Positions 45,578-53,138 of a stretch of 64,000 nucleotides of DNA are shown here, one piece after another; within the stretch, counting starts at the first letter, position 1, and every line of letters begins with the position of its first letter. A program made the position numbers and the translations under genes. This DNA comes from Ardenticatenaceae bacterium (GTDB lineage Bacteria > Chloroflexota > Anaerolineae > Promineifilales > Promineifilaceae). Location: positions 40,060 to 104,059 of the forward strand of contig JACKBX010000013.1 in assembly GCA_020634375.1 (NCBI GenBank), read 5' to 3'. Under the pieces are notes generated by a model, which saw only the letters and a program-made list of their open reading frames with translations, had not been told where the DNA came from and searched no databases.

Positions 45578-45906
45578 GTCATAAATCCAATCTGGAATTT
45601 TGTCTTTATTACGCGGTGCGGGCGGATTCGTAAAGTGCGAGGGCGGTTTTGCTTCAAATCCAATCTGGAATTTTGTCTTTGTTACACCCATGCAAAGACA
45701 AGCCTCATCTACTGTGCAATGCTAGCTTCAAATCCACTCTGGAATTTTGTCTTTGTTACACCATCCCTTCCGGGTAATCAAGCCCTTGTATCACTGGCTT
45801 CAAATCCAATCTGGAATTTTGTCTTTGTTACACATATATAGAGACACAGACAAAAAGGGGACTTTTCATGCTTCAAATCCAATCTGGAATTTTGTCTTTG
45901 TTACAC
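45578..45906 (-). CRISPR. CRISPR array, five repeats and four spacers, no cas genes in view
   Basis: The 37-bp repeats lie at 45651-45687, 45725-45761, 45797-45833 and 45870-45906, plus a degenerate one at 45578-45614. Read on the minus strand they begin GTGTAACAAAGAC and end GGATTTGAAGC. The TTGAAGC ending and the decayed copy at the left end both indicate transcription leftward with the leader on the right. One internal repeat has a single A-to-C change. Spacers are 36, 37, 35 and 36 bp. Spacer 1 (45615-45650) and spacer 2 (45688-45724) resemble DNA at 45260-45295 and about 45358-45387. No cas gene is present in the 18 kb to the right or the 45 kb to the left, so processing needs a system elsewhere. 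The subtype cannot be assigned from the repeat alone. Confidence 0.93.
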
Positions 45907-46090
45907 GCCGATATTACTCCGTAACCAAATGCACCCTAAATTACTATAGATTGATGTGAATATTCATGGCATTGTGCCATTTACATCCTATGAGAACATA
46001 TATTCAGCACATTTTGCCCCACAAAAATTCGAGATCGAGCGGGAGCATCAATTCTATTATTTAGCATCAAATCATTGTATAAGGACTAGT
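45907..46090. other. Probable CRISPR leader
   Basis: An AT-rich stretch of 184 bases separates the well-conserved end of the array from the transposon's left inverted repeat. Its position at the conserved-repeat end fits a leader. The transposon has not cut into the repeats, but it may have displaced anything further upstream. Confidence 0.5.
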
Positions 46091-46123
46091 GGGGGCATTT
46101 GAACAGAATGTTACGGTTTCAAC
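46091..46123. repeat. Left terminal inverted repeat of the Tn3-family element
   Basis: Thirty-three bases (GGGGGCATTTGAACAG..., ending TACGGTTTCAAC) match the right end perfectly. A decayed copy of the inner part, ATATTACGATTT, follows ~20 bases inside. Confidence 0.9.
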
Positions 46124-46144
46124 CGATGGGGTGTGACCATAATA

Positions 46145-46777
46145 TTACGATTTATTGGCTTTTTTGCGTAATTCCCGTGTCCGAATATAGTAACTGAGAC
46201 TTTTGGGCGTGCCATACCCCAAATGACCTTCAACAATCCGGGTTTGCGGGATGCCTAACAAAAGCAGTTCTTGAATCCGCTCCCTATCCTTATCGTACAT
46301 ACTCGATTGAATTGTACCTTTGGGCTTCCCCAAGGTAACACCTTGCGCTTTTCTCGTTGCCAATGCCTCTTTCGTCCGGATCGAAATAAAGTCTCGCTCA
46401 ATTTCTGCAAACAGCGCCAAAAAAGTAACCATAATTTTTGAGGTCATGTCCTGTAAGTCTTCACCCAAACGCAGTTTTTGTTTAATGATGAACACGGTAA
46501 CGCCATAAGCAATGAGTTGGTTAATAAGGAGAATGACTTCACCTGTACTACGACCCAACCGACTGAGTTCGGTGACAAGTAGTCTGTCCCCAAGTTGCAG
46601 TTGCTCCTGCAATTCTTCAATGCGGCGTTGACGGCTACTTTGCCTGGAGGAACTTGTAACCTCAATAAAAGCATCAATTTTGATTCCCTCACGATGTGCA
46701 AATTCTAAAATCTCATGACGCTGATTTTTGACGTCCTGAGCCATTGTAGAGGCGCGGATGTAGGCGATGGTTTTCAT
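46145..46777 (-). CDS. tnpR: Serine resolvase (TnpR)
   Basis: A 210-residue serine recombinase. The catalytic Ser lies in IAYIRASTMAQD at residue ~10. The conserved active-site regions TELSRLGRSTGEV and FLALFAEIERDFISIRTKEAL follow, and a helix-turn-helix-like C-terminus (QTRIVEGHLGYGTPKSLSYYIRTRE) completes a typical small resolvase. It should resolve cointegrates made by the neighbouring transposase at the res site between the two genes. It appears intact although the transposase is frameshifted. Confidence 0.92.
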   Translation of the reverse strand: MKTIAYIRASTMAQDVKNQRHEILEFAHREGIKIDAFIEVTSSSRQSSRQRRIEELQEQLQLGDRLLVTELSRLGRSTGEVILLINQLIAYGVTVFIIKQKLRLGEDLQDMTSKIMVTFLALFAEIERDFISIRTKEALATRKAQGVTLGKPKGTIQSSMYDKDRERIQELLLLGIPQTRIVEGHLGYGTPKSLSYYIRTRELRKKANKS

Positions 46778-46880
46778 AATCTCAAGATAACCTCATTTTC
46801 CCCGTAATTGGTGCATAATCGGGATGACGATATGATAGGTTATCATGAGATTCTCGCGACATCAATAATGATCGTTATCT
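46778..46880. promoter_or_regulatory. Putative res site between tnpR and tnpA
   Basis: AATCTCAAGATAACCT (46778-46793) and AGGTTATCATGAGATT (46837-46852) form a 16-bp inverted repeat with one mismatch, in the only spacer between the divergent genes. Resolvase sites and both promoters of Tn3-type elements lie in this position. Confidence 0.65.
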
Positions 46881-49583
46881 ATGCCTGCACTTCGGGCCAA
46901 CCTGGTTATTTCTATGACAGCCAAAGAGAAGTTCCTGTCCAACAAAAAACGCTACCAACCAATCACCCTTCCAGAAGAATTTTCTGATGAGGAAATGGTC
47001 CGAGACTGGACATTATCAGCCGATGATCTGCAGGAAATCATACAACGCCGCAAATATCGGACAGCATATCGGCTTTTCATTGCTATCCAGCTATGTGCTG
47101 TCCGTTTATACGGCCGTTTCCTGAATGCGGTGAATGACCTGTCACCACGTATCCTTTCCTATTTGAACACCCAGTTGGATTTACCACCTGCACTGACAGT
47201 GCGGGTTCCGGAGAGAAGAGCTACAGTTGCCGATTACCAGAAACATATTTTGGCTCATTTGGGATTTCAGAGGTTCAGTGACCCTGCTCAGCAACAGCTA
47301 GAAAGCTGGCTGGAAGAAAAAGCCCAACAAGGGGCATTGCCCGATGACCTCTTTCAGCAGGCAGAAGGGTATTTGTTAAATCACCGAATCCTCATGCCCG
47401 GCACAACAGTGCTGGAGCGGCTCGTTATTCACATATGTTCCCGTGTTCACGAGCAACTGTTTGAGTCTATCTACCATCGCCTGTCCCCCGATTTACGAAA
47501 AGCGATTGACCAGTTATTGATGGCATCGGAAGGTGAACGGCAGGCAACCTTTTCTCAATTGAAGGCATATCCGCCAGAGGCCAAAATATCATCCTTGCGT
47601 GCTTATCTGCAACGATACCAAACCTTGATGGCAACTGGCATTAATGGTGTTGCCACACAATTGGCTGAACCGGCATTCCAGGATTGCTTGTTCCGGCTAA
47701 CCAAAAAGTACAATGCCAAAGAGATGAAACGTTTTCACAAGCATAAGCAGTACGCCATGATGATCTGTTTCCTGTTGGAAACCCGCAAAAACCTTTTGGA
47801 TTATCTGGTCGAAATGCATGACCAATATATGACAAAAATCGCACGGGAATCCAAAAACAAATTTAAAAAACAGCATCGAGCTTTACGCAAACGCCAAAAA
47901 CAAGCAGTCGATATTGTCCTGAAAACAACAGATACGTTGTTAGATTGGCCAGAAGATAAGCCGCTCCTGAAATCCAATCTCTGGCAACAAGTAAATGAAG
48001 CGGAACTGCGTACTTCCCGCGATACGTTACGTACATTCAAGTCATTAGAAGAACGCGGCTACGGGAACCTCTTAATGAATCGGTATCCCAGTCTACGCAA
48101 ATATTTTGCTGATTTTCTGCACCTGCCTTTTGCCGCCGAACATGGCAGCACCCAATTGATTAGAGGCATTCAACTTGTCCATCAATTGGATGCCAATGAA
48201 TTGAAGAAACTGCCTTGTGATACGCCAACGACTTTTGTTCCCAAAGAATTGCGTCGGGGTCTGCATGATGATGCCGGCAATATCAACCGCAATGCTTGGG
48301 AGATGGGGTTGGCATTTGCGATCAAAGATGCACTCCGCTCTGGTGACCTTTACCTACCCCAAAGCAAACAGCATGTGTCATTTTGGAACCTCATGTTGAG
48401 TGATACAGCCTGGCAAGCATTGGAATCATCCGCTTCGACTGAACTGCAGCTACCAGAGAAGGAAGATGTAAAAGAAACCCTGACACAACAATTTGAAGCG
48501 GATGTCAACACAGCCAAAGACAAATTCGACACGGATCGCTTCGCCCAAATCCAGGACACAAAACTCAAATTGAAACGAGATGACAAATTGCCCCGGCCGG
48601 ATAAGCTGACCAAACTCCAGAAGGCGATTGATGCCAACATGCCGACCATTCGGATTGAACAATTGCTCATGGAAGTTGATCAACTGACTGGCTTCAGTAA
48701 ACATTTCATACCCATTCAGCGGCATCATGCTCAACCGAAACAGTTTTACAAAACATTGCTGGCTGCCATTATTTCTCAAGCAACCAATCTAGGCGTTGTT
48801 GCTATGAGTGCCAGTGTGAAGGGCGTTTCTGTCGATATGCTACGCCATATTCTTCATTATTATATTCGAGAGGAAACGACCACGGCCGCTAGTGGTGAGC
48901 TTGTCGACCGCCATCATCCACTGCCTTTCAGTTCAATCTATGGTACCGGTGAAATCTCCTCCTCTGATGCCCAACGATTTGGTATTCGTGCCAGCAGCCT
49001 CCTGGCTTCTTATTACCCACGCTATTACGGCTACTACCAAAAAGCGATTGGGATTTATACACATGTTTCCGATCAGTATTCTATTTTTAGTACCAAAGTG
49101 ATTTCATGCAGTCCGCGTGAGGCACTCTACGTTCTTGATGGTCTTCTCGAGAACAACACCATTCTCAAACCTCGTAAACACACGACGGATACAGATGGCT
49201 ATACAGAGATCATTTTCGCACTTTGTCATTTGTTGGGCTATGAATTTATGCCTCGTATCCGAGACCTCAAAGACCAACAACTGTATCGAATCAACAAGGA
49301 TTTTGACTATGGCGTATTTACCCCACTCTTGAACAAGAGTGCCAATATCGATATCGTTGTTGAACAATGGTCAGCTATGCTGCGCGTGGTTCTCTCATTA
49401 CTGCATCGAACGGTTCCGGCTCATGTGGTCGTTCAGCGTTTGATTAACAGCTATCCCTCTGATCGCTTATCCAAAGCGTTCACCCATTTGGGGCGGATTA
49501 TCAAAACACAGTACATTCTGCGTTACCTGACTGATCCTCAGCTACGCAGAATGGTGCAGCGCCAAGGGGGAATATTGTCATAA
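46881..49583 (+). CDS. tnpA: Tn3-family transposase, frameshifted near the C-terminus
   Basis: The open frame gives 900 residues of a Tn3-type DDE transposase; full-length members have ~980-1000. Catalytic acidic positions are visible: Asp in GTGEISSSDAQRFGI, Asp in HTTDTDGYTEIIFA, and Glu in VVEQWSAMLRVVL. An ATG at 46914 is an alternative start. The frame ends with RMVQRQGGILS right after a G5 run (49566-49570), whereas the conserved continuation (KGEYCHKLPRWIFFANQGE) lies in another frame. One G fewer would join the frames and give ~985 residues. The enzyme is therefore broken, or made by frameshifting, or the run is a sequencing error. Confidence 0.92.
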   Translation: MPALRANLVISMTAKEKFLSNKKRYQPITLPEEFSDEEMVRDWTLSADDLQEIIQRRKYRTAYRLFIAIQLCAVRLYGRFLNAVNDLSPRILSYLNTQLDLPPALTVRVPERRATVADYQKHILAHLGFQRFSDPAQQQLESWLEEKAQQGALPDDLFQQAEGYLLNHRILMPGTTVLERLVIHICSRVHEQLFESIYHRLSPDLRKAIDQLLMASEGERQATFSQLKAYPPEAKISSLRAYLQRYQTLMATGINGVATQLAEPAFQDCLFRLTKKYNAKEMKRFHKHKQYAMMICFLLETRKNLLDYLVEMHDQYMTKIARESKNKFKKQHRALRKRQKQAVDIVLKTTDTLLDWPEDKPLLKSNLWQQVNEAELRTSRDTLRTFKSLEERGYGNLLMNRYPSLRKYFADFLHLPFAAEHGSTQLIRGIQLVHQLDANELKKLPCDTPTTFVPKELRRGLHDDAGNINRNAWEMGLAFAIKDALRSGDLYLPQSKQHVSFWNLMLSDTAWQALESSASTELQLPEKEDVKETLTQQFEADVNTAKDKFDTDRFAQIQDTKLKLKRDDKLPRPDKLTKLQKAIDANMPTIRIEQLLMEVDQLTGFSKHFIPIQRHHAQPKQFYKTLLAAIISQATNLGVVAMSASVKGVSVDMLRHILHYYIREETTTAASGELVDRHHPLPFSSIYGTGEISSSDAQRFGIRASSLLASYYPRYYGYYQKAIGIYTHVSDQYSIFSTKVISCSPREALYVLDGLLENNTILKPRKHTTDTDGYTEIIFALCHLLGYEFMPRIRDLKDQQLYRINKDFDYGVFTPLLNKSANIDIVVEQWSAMLRVVLSLLHRTVPAHVVVQRLINSYPSDRLSKAFTHLGRIIKTQYILRYLTDPQLRRMVQRQGGILS

Positions 49584-49839
49584 ACTGCCCCGTTGGATAT
49601 TCTTTGCTAATCAAGGCGAATTCACAAAAGGCGATTACGAGGAAATCATGAACAAGGCAAGCTCCTTGAGCCTTGTTTCCAACGCAATACTTTATTGGAA
49701 CACGCTCAAAATCGAGAAGATCGTAACGAGCCTCCGGCAACAGGGAGAGGAGATCGATGATGAAACGTTATCCCACATCTCTCTCTTGCCATACAAGCAT
49801 GTATTGCCCAATGGGACTTACTTCATTGATGATCTTTAG
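49564..49839 (+). pseudogene. Displaced C-terminal part of the Tn3 transposase
   Basis: This frame encodes KGEYCHKLPRWIFFANQGEF, then a segment ending NAILYWNTLKIEKIV and a final LLPYKHVLPNGTYFIDDL. This is the conserved end of Tn3 transposases. There is no start of its own, so it is expressed only if ribosomes change frame near 49566 or if the upstream G-run is miscalled. Confidence 0.85.
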
Positions 49840-49858
49840 GGGATTTTTGTGCAGGATG

Positions 49859-50038
49859 TTACGGTTTTGATAGTAATTTGGGAGTTGAAACCGTAACATT
49901 CTGTTCAAATGCCCCCGCTAGTCCGTCATACGTGACAGAAAATCCCTTGACCGCGATGGGCTCTTCCAGCTCGTAAGTGAAGCCGGTGAAATCGTCGTTG
50001 GCCGCATGGCCGTTGTTATAACCGTTGTTTGTCATCAT
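49859..50038 (-). pseudogene. Small gene interrupted by the Tn3-family element
   Basis: Downstream of the JAB-protein gene and overlapping it by 23 bases, with AGGAGA before the start. The first 40 codons (MMTNNGYNNGHAANDDF... to VTYDGL) are original. The present stop lies inside the transposon's right end after ~19 foreign codons. Joining the flanks across the CTAGT duplication restores ...DGLVLIQ-stop, a 44-residue peptide. No family is recognised. Position and coupling suggest that it belongs to the PRTRC-like cluster. Confidence 0.6.
49884..49916. repeat. Right terminal inverted repeat of the Tn3-family element
   Basis: The perfect complement of the left end. An inverted partial copy (GATGTTACGGTTTT at 49855-49868) lies just inside and can form a hairpin with the terminal repeat; similar subterminal sites can bind transposase. 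Confidence 0.9.
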
Positions 50039-50645
50039 CTTTCTCCTGATACAAATCTTTGAAGGGGCCGTTGTTGGTAAAAACGGCCGTTAGCGGCAGC
50101 GCCAGCCAATGCCCGTACACACCCACGCGCAGTCGCATTTCCGGTTCGCTGTCCAGTCTGCCGATCACGGCATACAGGCGAGCGCCCTGCTCATCGGCAT
50201 TGTCGGTCTGGCTGAAAAAGGCACGCATGTTGCCGTGGGAATGCAAATCACAAATGATGCTGGCGGCGTCAGCACCGGCTGTAGTCACGCTGGTGGGCGT
50301 GGTTTGCTGGGCTGGTTTCTTGACCTGCACGGCACGGCCGTGGTGGTGAAACTGGTACAACACCTCGTTGAGCCCGTTATCGGGTCGCCGGGCACGCCGA
50401 GCGTCGGCCAGGACGACATCGAGCAGGCGCGCCGGGATGCGCGGTACAAGCAGTTGGAATTGGGGACGCAGCGGCGGCAGGCCGCGCACAGTGCAGGCCG
50501 TTACCGGCAGCAGCGCCGTAAAGAAGCGCGTTTCGGCGCGCACAAAAACGCCGTTCCCGGCCAGGACGTACTGGTAAGCCAGCGCATCATTGGCCGGCAG
50601 AGGATCGCGCTTGTGGATGTGGTAGGTGACCAGATTGTCGATCAT
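50016..50645 (-). CDS. PRTRC system protein A-like JAB/JAMM protease
   Basis: A 209-residue protein. The C-terminal half has a complete JAMM zinc motif, H-x-H-x7-S-x2-D, in DLHSHGNMRAFFSQTDNAD (His135, His137, Ser145, Asp148). Such JAB domains cleave isopeptide or peptide bonds after ubiquitin-like proteins. The N-terminal half matches the PRTRC-A arrangement (GNGVFVRAETRFFTALLPV). GAGGAA precedes the start, and the E2-like gene lies 10 bases upstream. Known PRTRC clusters pair this gene with ThiF (E1-like), B, C and F proteins; here no E1-like gene is visible. Confidence 0.85.
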   Translation of the reverse strand: MIDNLVTYHIHKRDPLPANDALAYQYVLAGNGVFVRAETRFFTALLPVTACTVRGLPPLRPQFQLLVPRIPARLLDVVLADARRARRPDNGLNEVLYQFHHHGRAVQVKKPAQQTTPTSVTTAGADAASIICDLHSHGNMRAFFSQTDNADEQGARLYAVIGRLDSEPEMRLRVGVYGHWLALPLTAVFTNNGPFKDLYQEKDDDKQRL

Positions 50646-50655
50646 GTCGGGTTCC

Positions 50656-51300
50656 TCATGAAAACAAATTCCGCAACCGCATCTGTGCAGGCGCTAGCTC
50701 GGATAGGGGGAAGCGGGGACGGCCGTCCAGTTCAGCCCATAACTGGCGCACATCATCTGGGTACGACCGGCACTTGCCTCGACTCAGGTCCGCGTTGAAC
50801 AAACTGCCTTCCATGAACAGCTTCAGGGCAGCCTGGATGGTTTGCGGGGAGCAGTCGGGGAAGGGTGTATTTCCCTGGCAAATGCCGCCGGTGGTGTGCA
50901 CATTGGGGCATGGGACGTGATAGAGGCGATCCTCTTCGCCAGACGGCCGTTTCTTCACTGCAAAGATCTTGTAAGCAGTCCCACTGCCCACAAAGACAAA
51001 GGGTGGCATGGGCAGATGGTAGTGTCGTTCCGCCGTCTGCATACGCCAGCGGCGCGCCGGGACGTAAATGCCCAGCGTCGTTGTGTTCGCCTGCTGTCCC
51101 CAAAAGAGGGTGTTGGCCGGCAGCAAGCCGCTGCTCAGGGCCACACTGGTGCAGACACTGACCACGTCATGCACGGAGACGGGATGGGTGAGCAAACGGC
51201 CGTTCTCTTCCCAACGCGAGAGCAAGACGGCCGTGTCGTAAAAATCCAGCCGCAGGCGCGGCATTAGTGGCTGGTGGGGCAGGGGGAGTTTCTGGTTCAT
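50656..51300 (-). CDS. PRTRC system protein B-like (E2-ubiquitin-conjugating-like)
   Basis: A 214-residue protein. Residues 131-144 read CPNVHTTGGICQGN, very like the eukaryotic E2 active site (HPN, ~8 residues, G-x-IC). Asn133 and Cys141 are thus candidate oxyanion and catalytic residues. The N-terminal half (YDTAVLLSRWEENGRLLTHPVSVHDVV) matches my memory of PRTRC-B proteins. It starts after GAGGTAG, is closely spaced with its neighbours and is surely co-transcribed with them. It would carry an activated ubiquitin-like protein if an E1 exists elsewhere. Confidence 0.8.
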   Translation of the reverse strand: MNQKLPLPHQPLMPRLRLDFYDTAVLLSRWEENGRLLTHPVSVHDVVSVCTSVALSSGLLPANTLFWGQQANTTTLGIYVPARRWRMQTAERHYHLPMPPFVFVGSGTAYKIFAVKKRPSGEEDRLYHVPCPNVHTTGGICQGNTPFPDCSPQTIQAALKLFMEGSLFNADLSRGKCRSYPDDVRQLWAELDGRPRFPLSELAPAQMRLRNLFS

Positions 51301-51308
51301 AAACTACC

Positions 51309-52196
51309 TCAAGGGGAAACGGCCGTTTCTTGAGATTGGTAATAGGCGACCAGCAGTGCGTCGCGAACGGCCGTTAACTTATCATCAATGGCATCGGGGA
51401 TGTCGTTTTGCCAATCCAGCAGCCGGTCGATCCGCTCCAGAATGGGCTGCGCTTTTTGCCATTCAGCGGCCAGCCAGGTCACCTCATCCGGCCGCCACTG
51501 TGGATACCCGCCGCCCTCGGCCAACGCCATTTCTCCAACGTCAATCCAGGCATTGTCTGTGTCATGGTTCAGCATCAGGATGAGGTCGGGCAGGGCAGCG
51601 AGCGGCTCCGCCAAGTCCATTGTTCGAAGGTCTTCTACCAGACGATGAGGCTCCAGATAACGGGGCAGCGAGTGCGCCGGGTACAGGGCCGTAAATTCAT
51701 CGGGAGATTCCTCGCTGCCGCGCGAGTATTGCGCATGCAGCAAGTAAGGCAGCGGCTCTTTGAAATCATCCCAGCCGTCGTACCACTCATCGATGCCCAT
51801 CGGGATGACCGGGATTTCGTACAAACGCCACTCCACAACTTCCAAATCCGTGTCCCAAATTTCATCGTGAATGGGAAACAGCGCACCCACCCGTTGTAGA
51901 AAGCGCTCTACGGCGGCCGCCACATCTTCCTCGTTTTGCCACTGCACCGTTTCCGCCCGCAGCCACTCCAACCGGCCGGGGAACACCATCTCATACAGTT
52001 CAGCCAGCCGGTCGGCCAGCAAAAGGAAGGCAAGCGGCGGCAGGCGTGTCCCCAGCGGGAGGTGCAGGTTGTCGGTTGCAGAAGGTGTAGGGTTTGACGT
52101 TACGGGATGCAGGGAAGCTGAAGGCAGCAGGGTGGCTGTTGGGTCTAAAATCCCAACGGCAGGTGCAGCAGGGGGGTCGGCGCGAGGCGTTTGCAT
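51309..52196 (-). CDS. PRTRC system protein F-like
   Basis: A 295-residue acidic protein rich in Trp (AETVQWQNEEDV, WIDVGEMALAEGGGYPQWRPDEVTWLAAEWQKA). The first 45 residues are a Pro/Thr/Ser-rich linker. No catalytic motif is visible. The call rests mainly on order: in PRTRC clusters an F gene of this size lies between the small C gene and the B gene, exactly as here. An AAGGTGAT ribosome-binding site precedes the ATG, which overlaps the previous gene by 52 bases. Confidence 0.55.
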   Translation of the reverse strand: MQTPRADPPAAPAVGILDPTATLLPSASLHPVTSNPTPSATDNLHLPLGTRLPPLAFLLLADRLAELYEMVFPGRLEWLRAETVQWQNEEDVAAAVERFLQRVGALFPIHDEIWDTDLEVVEWRLYEIPVIPMGIDEWYDGWDDFKEPLPYLLHAQYSRGSEESPDEFTALYPAHSLPRYLEPHRLVEDLRTMDLAEPLAALPDLILMLNHDTDNAWIDVGEMALAEGGGYPQWRPDEVTWLAAEWQKAQPILERIDRLLDWQNDIPDAIDDKLTAVRDALLVAYYQSQETAVSP

Positions 52197-52555
52197 GACA
52201 GGATCACCTTATTGACGGCAAAGGTCTGGTCGTGCAGTTGGTCGGCATGATCGTGCAGCAGCAGCGTGTGCTGCCGCTGGGTATGCAGGGTCAATGGCAT
52301 TTCCTGAACCAGCGCCGTGTAAACGGGAGCCAGAGGATTGTCGTATTCAGGCACGGCCGTCAGCGCCGCCACCAGGGTGTCAATAGCTGCCGGGTCTGCC
52401 ACCGGCGCGGGGAGAGCACCCTTGCGCGTCACCTGCTTGCTGAATGTAATTTCCCGCGTACCGTCGGGCAGCTCACGTTCTTCTGTCTTGGCGTGACCCA
52501 ACTCGGGGAAAAATGTTTCTACGGGTATCTTGGTGTGTTCATTTATTGGGGACAT
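52145..52555 (-). CDS. PRTRC system protein C-like (ubiquitin-like) protein with extension
   Basis: A 136-residue protein, first gene of the cluster. Residues ~16-47 (FFPELGHAKTEE..., DGTREITF, VTRKG) match in spacing the second half of PRTRC-C as I recall it (YPEL..A, DG..EYTF, VGTKG). PRTRC-C is a ~70-residue protein tied to the ubiquitin-like logic of these clusters. The usual first ~35 residues are missing, and an unrelated ~90-residue C-terminal extension is present. No clear ribosome-binding site is visible. Confidence 0.55.
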   Translation of the reverse strand: MSPINEHTKIPVETFFPELGHAKTEERELPDGTREITFSKQVTRKGALPAPVADPAAIDTLVAALTAVPEYDNPLAPVYTALVQEMPLTLHTQRQHTLLLHDHADQLHDQTFAVNKVILSCKRLAPTPLLHLPLGF

Positions 52556-53138
52556 AAAATCAAATCAATCTCCCAGACTAAACGCAAACTTTTTAACGCC
52601 AGGAAAGAACTTCTTGCGGAATGTATGTTCATTTTTGCTGTGTCCATTTATCCAGGGCGTCACTGAGTGAGCATCTTCGTCTCGGGGAAAGTGACGACCG
52701 ACTGTACATCGGAGAATGTAAAGTATCAAGAAATCCAGCGCGTTAGCGCCTGCTCGAACTCATTTTTGTCGAATAACGTGCAAACGCAGCTCAAACAACC
52801 CATTTGCACACAATTTGAAGCTCAATTGAAGGTGATTTGTAGATCATTAGAGGTGAAAATGTGTTACCCTGCGGTCATCAATTTTGCAATGTATCTGTTT
52901 GCCAAAATCTGATGTATCATACGGAGGAGTTCACAGCCGCTTTTCTTGAGGATCCTCCGTCAGTTCCAAAGATTAGCAAACCGTTACCCATACACCCAAA
53001 TGGAGGGACGCTTTGCTTACCAGCCGTTTCGTTTTTCGTGTTGCCTATTCCTATAACTTAACACGCTGATGTGGGTTACGGATTTTTTGATATGGCATCT
53101 GCAAAGCATTCGTTCGCCATTCTAAGGGGAGGAAACCT
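52556..53138. other. Divergent gap between the PRTRC cluster and the Rhs gene
   Basis: This 583-base stretch must hold promoters for both directions, but I see no near-consensus pair. One loose hairpin, ACGGAGGA/TCCTCCGT (52921-52960), is present. Short frames here lack start signals and recognisable content. AGGGGAGG just before 53139 is the ribosome-binding site of the Rhs gene. Confidence 0.6.

Larger units (their letters stand above)
46091..49916. mobile_element. Tn3-family transposon with only tnpR and tnpA
   Basis: A 3.8-kb element bounded by 33-bp perfect inverted repeats beginning GGGGGCATTTGAACAG, with divergent resolvase and transposase genes and a res-like region between them. There are no passenger genes. 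CTAGT next to the left end and one base beyond the right end is the probable 5-bp target duplication; because GGACTAG/CTAGTCC is itself inverted, the exact outer border is ambiguous by a base or more. The element interrupts a small minus-strand gene at the end of the PRTRC cluster. It carries only one ACGGCCGT, in line with foreign origin. Confidence 0.9.

Noticed and set aside
45762..45869. Matches of spacers 3 and 4 to the rest of the window
   Set aside because: I looked on both strands and saw no convincing match beyond short words.
45635..45959. Small frames (68 and 70 codons) reading FKSNLEF/ASNPIWNFVFVT repeats
   Set aside because: They are translations of the CRISPR repeats and spacers.
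46091..49916. Tn3-family element as carrier of the CRISPR array or PRTRC genes
   Set aside because: Both lie outside the perfect inverted repeats, and the flanks rejoin to an intact small gene.
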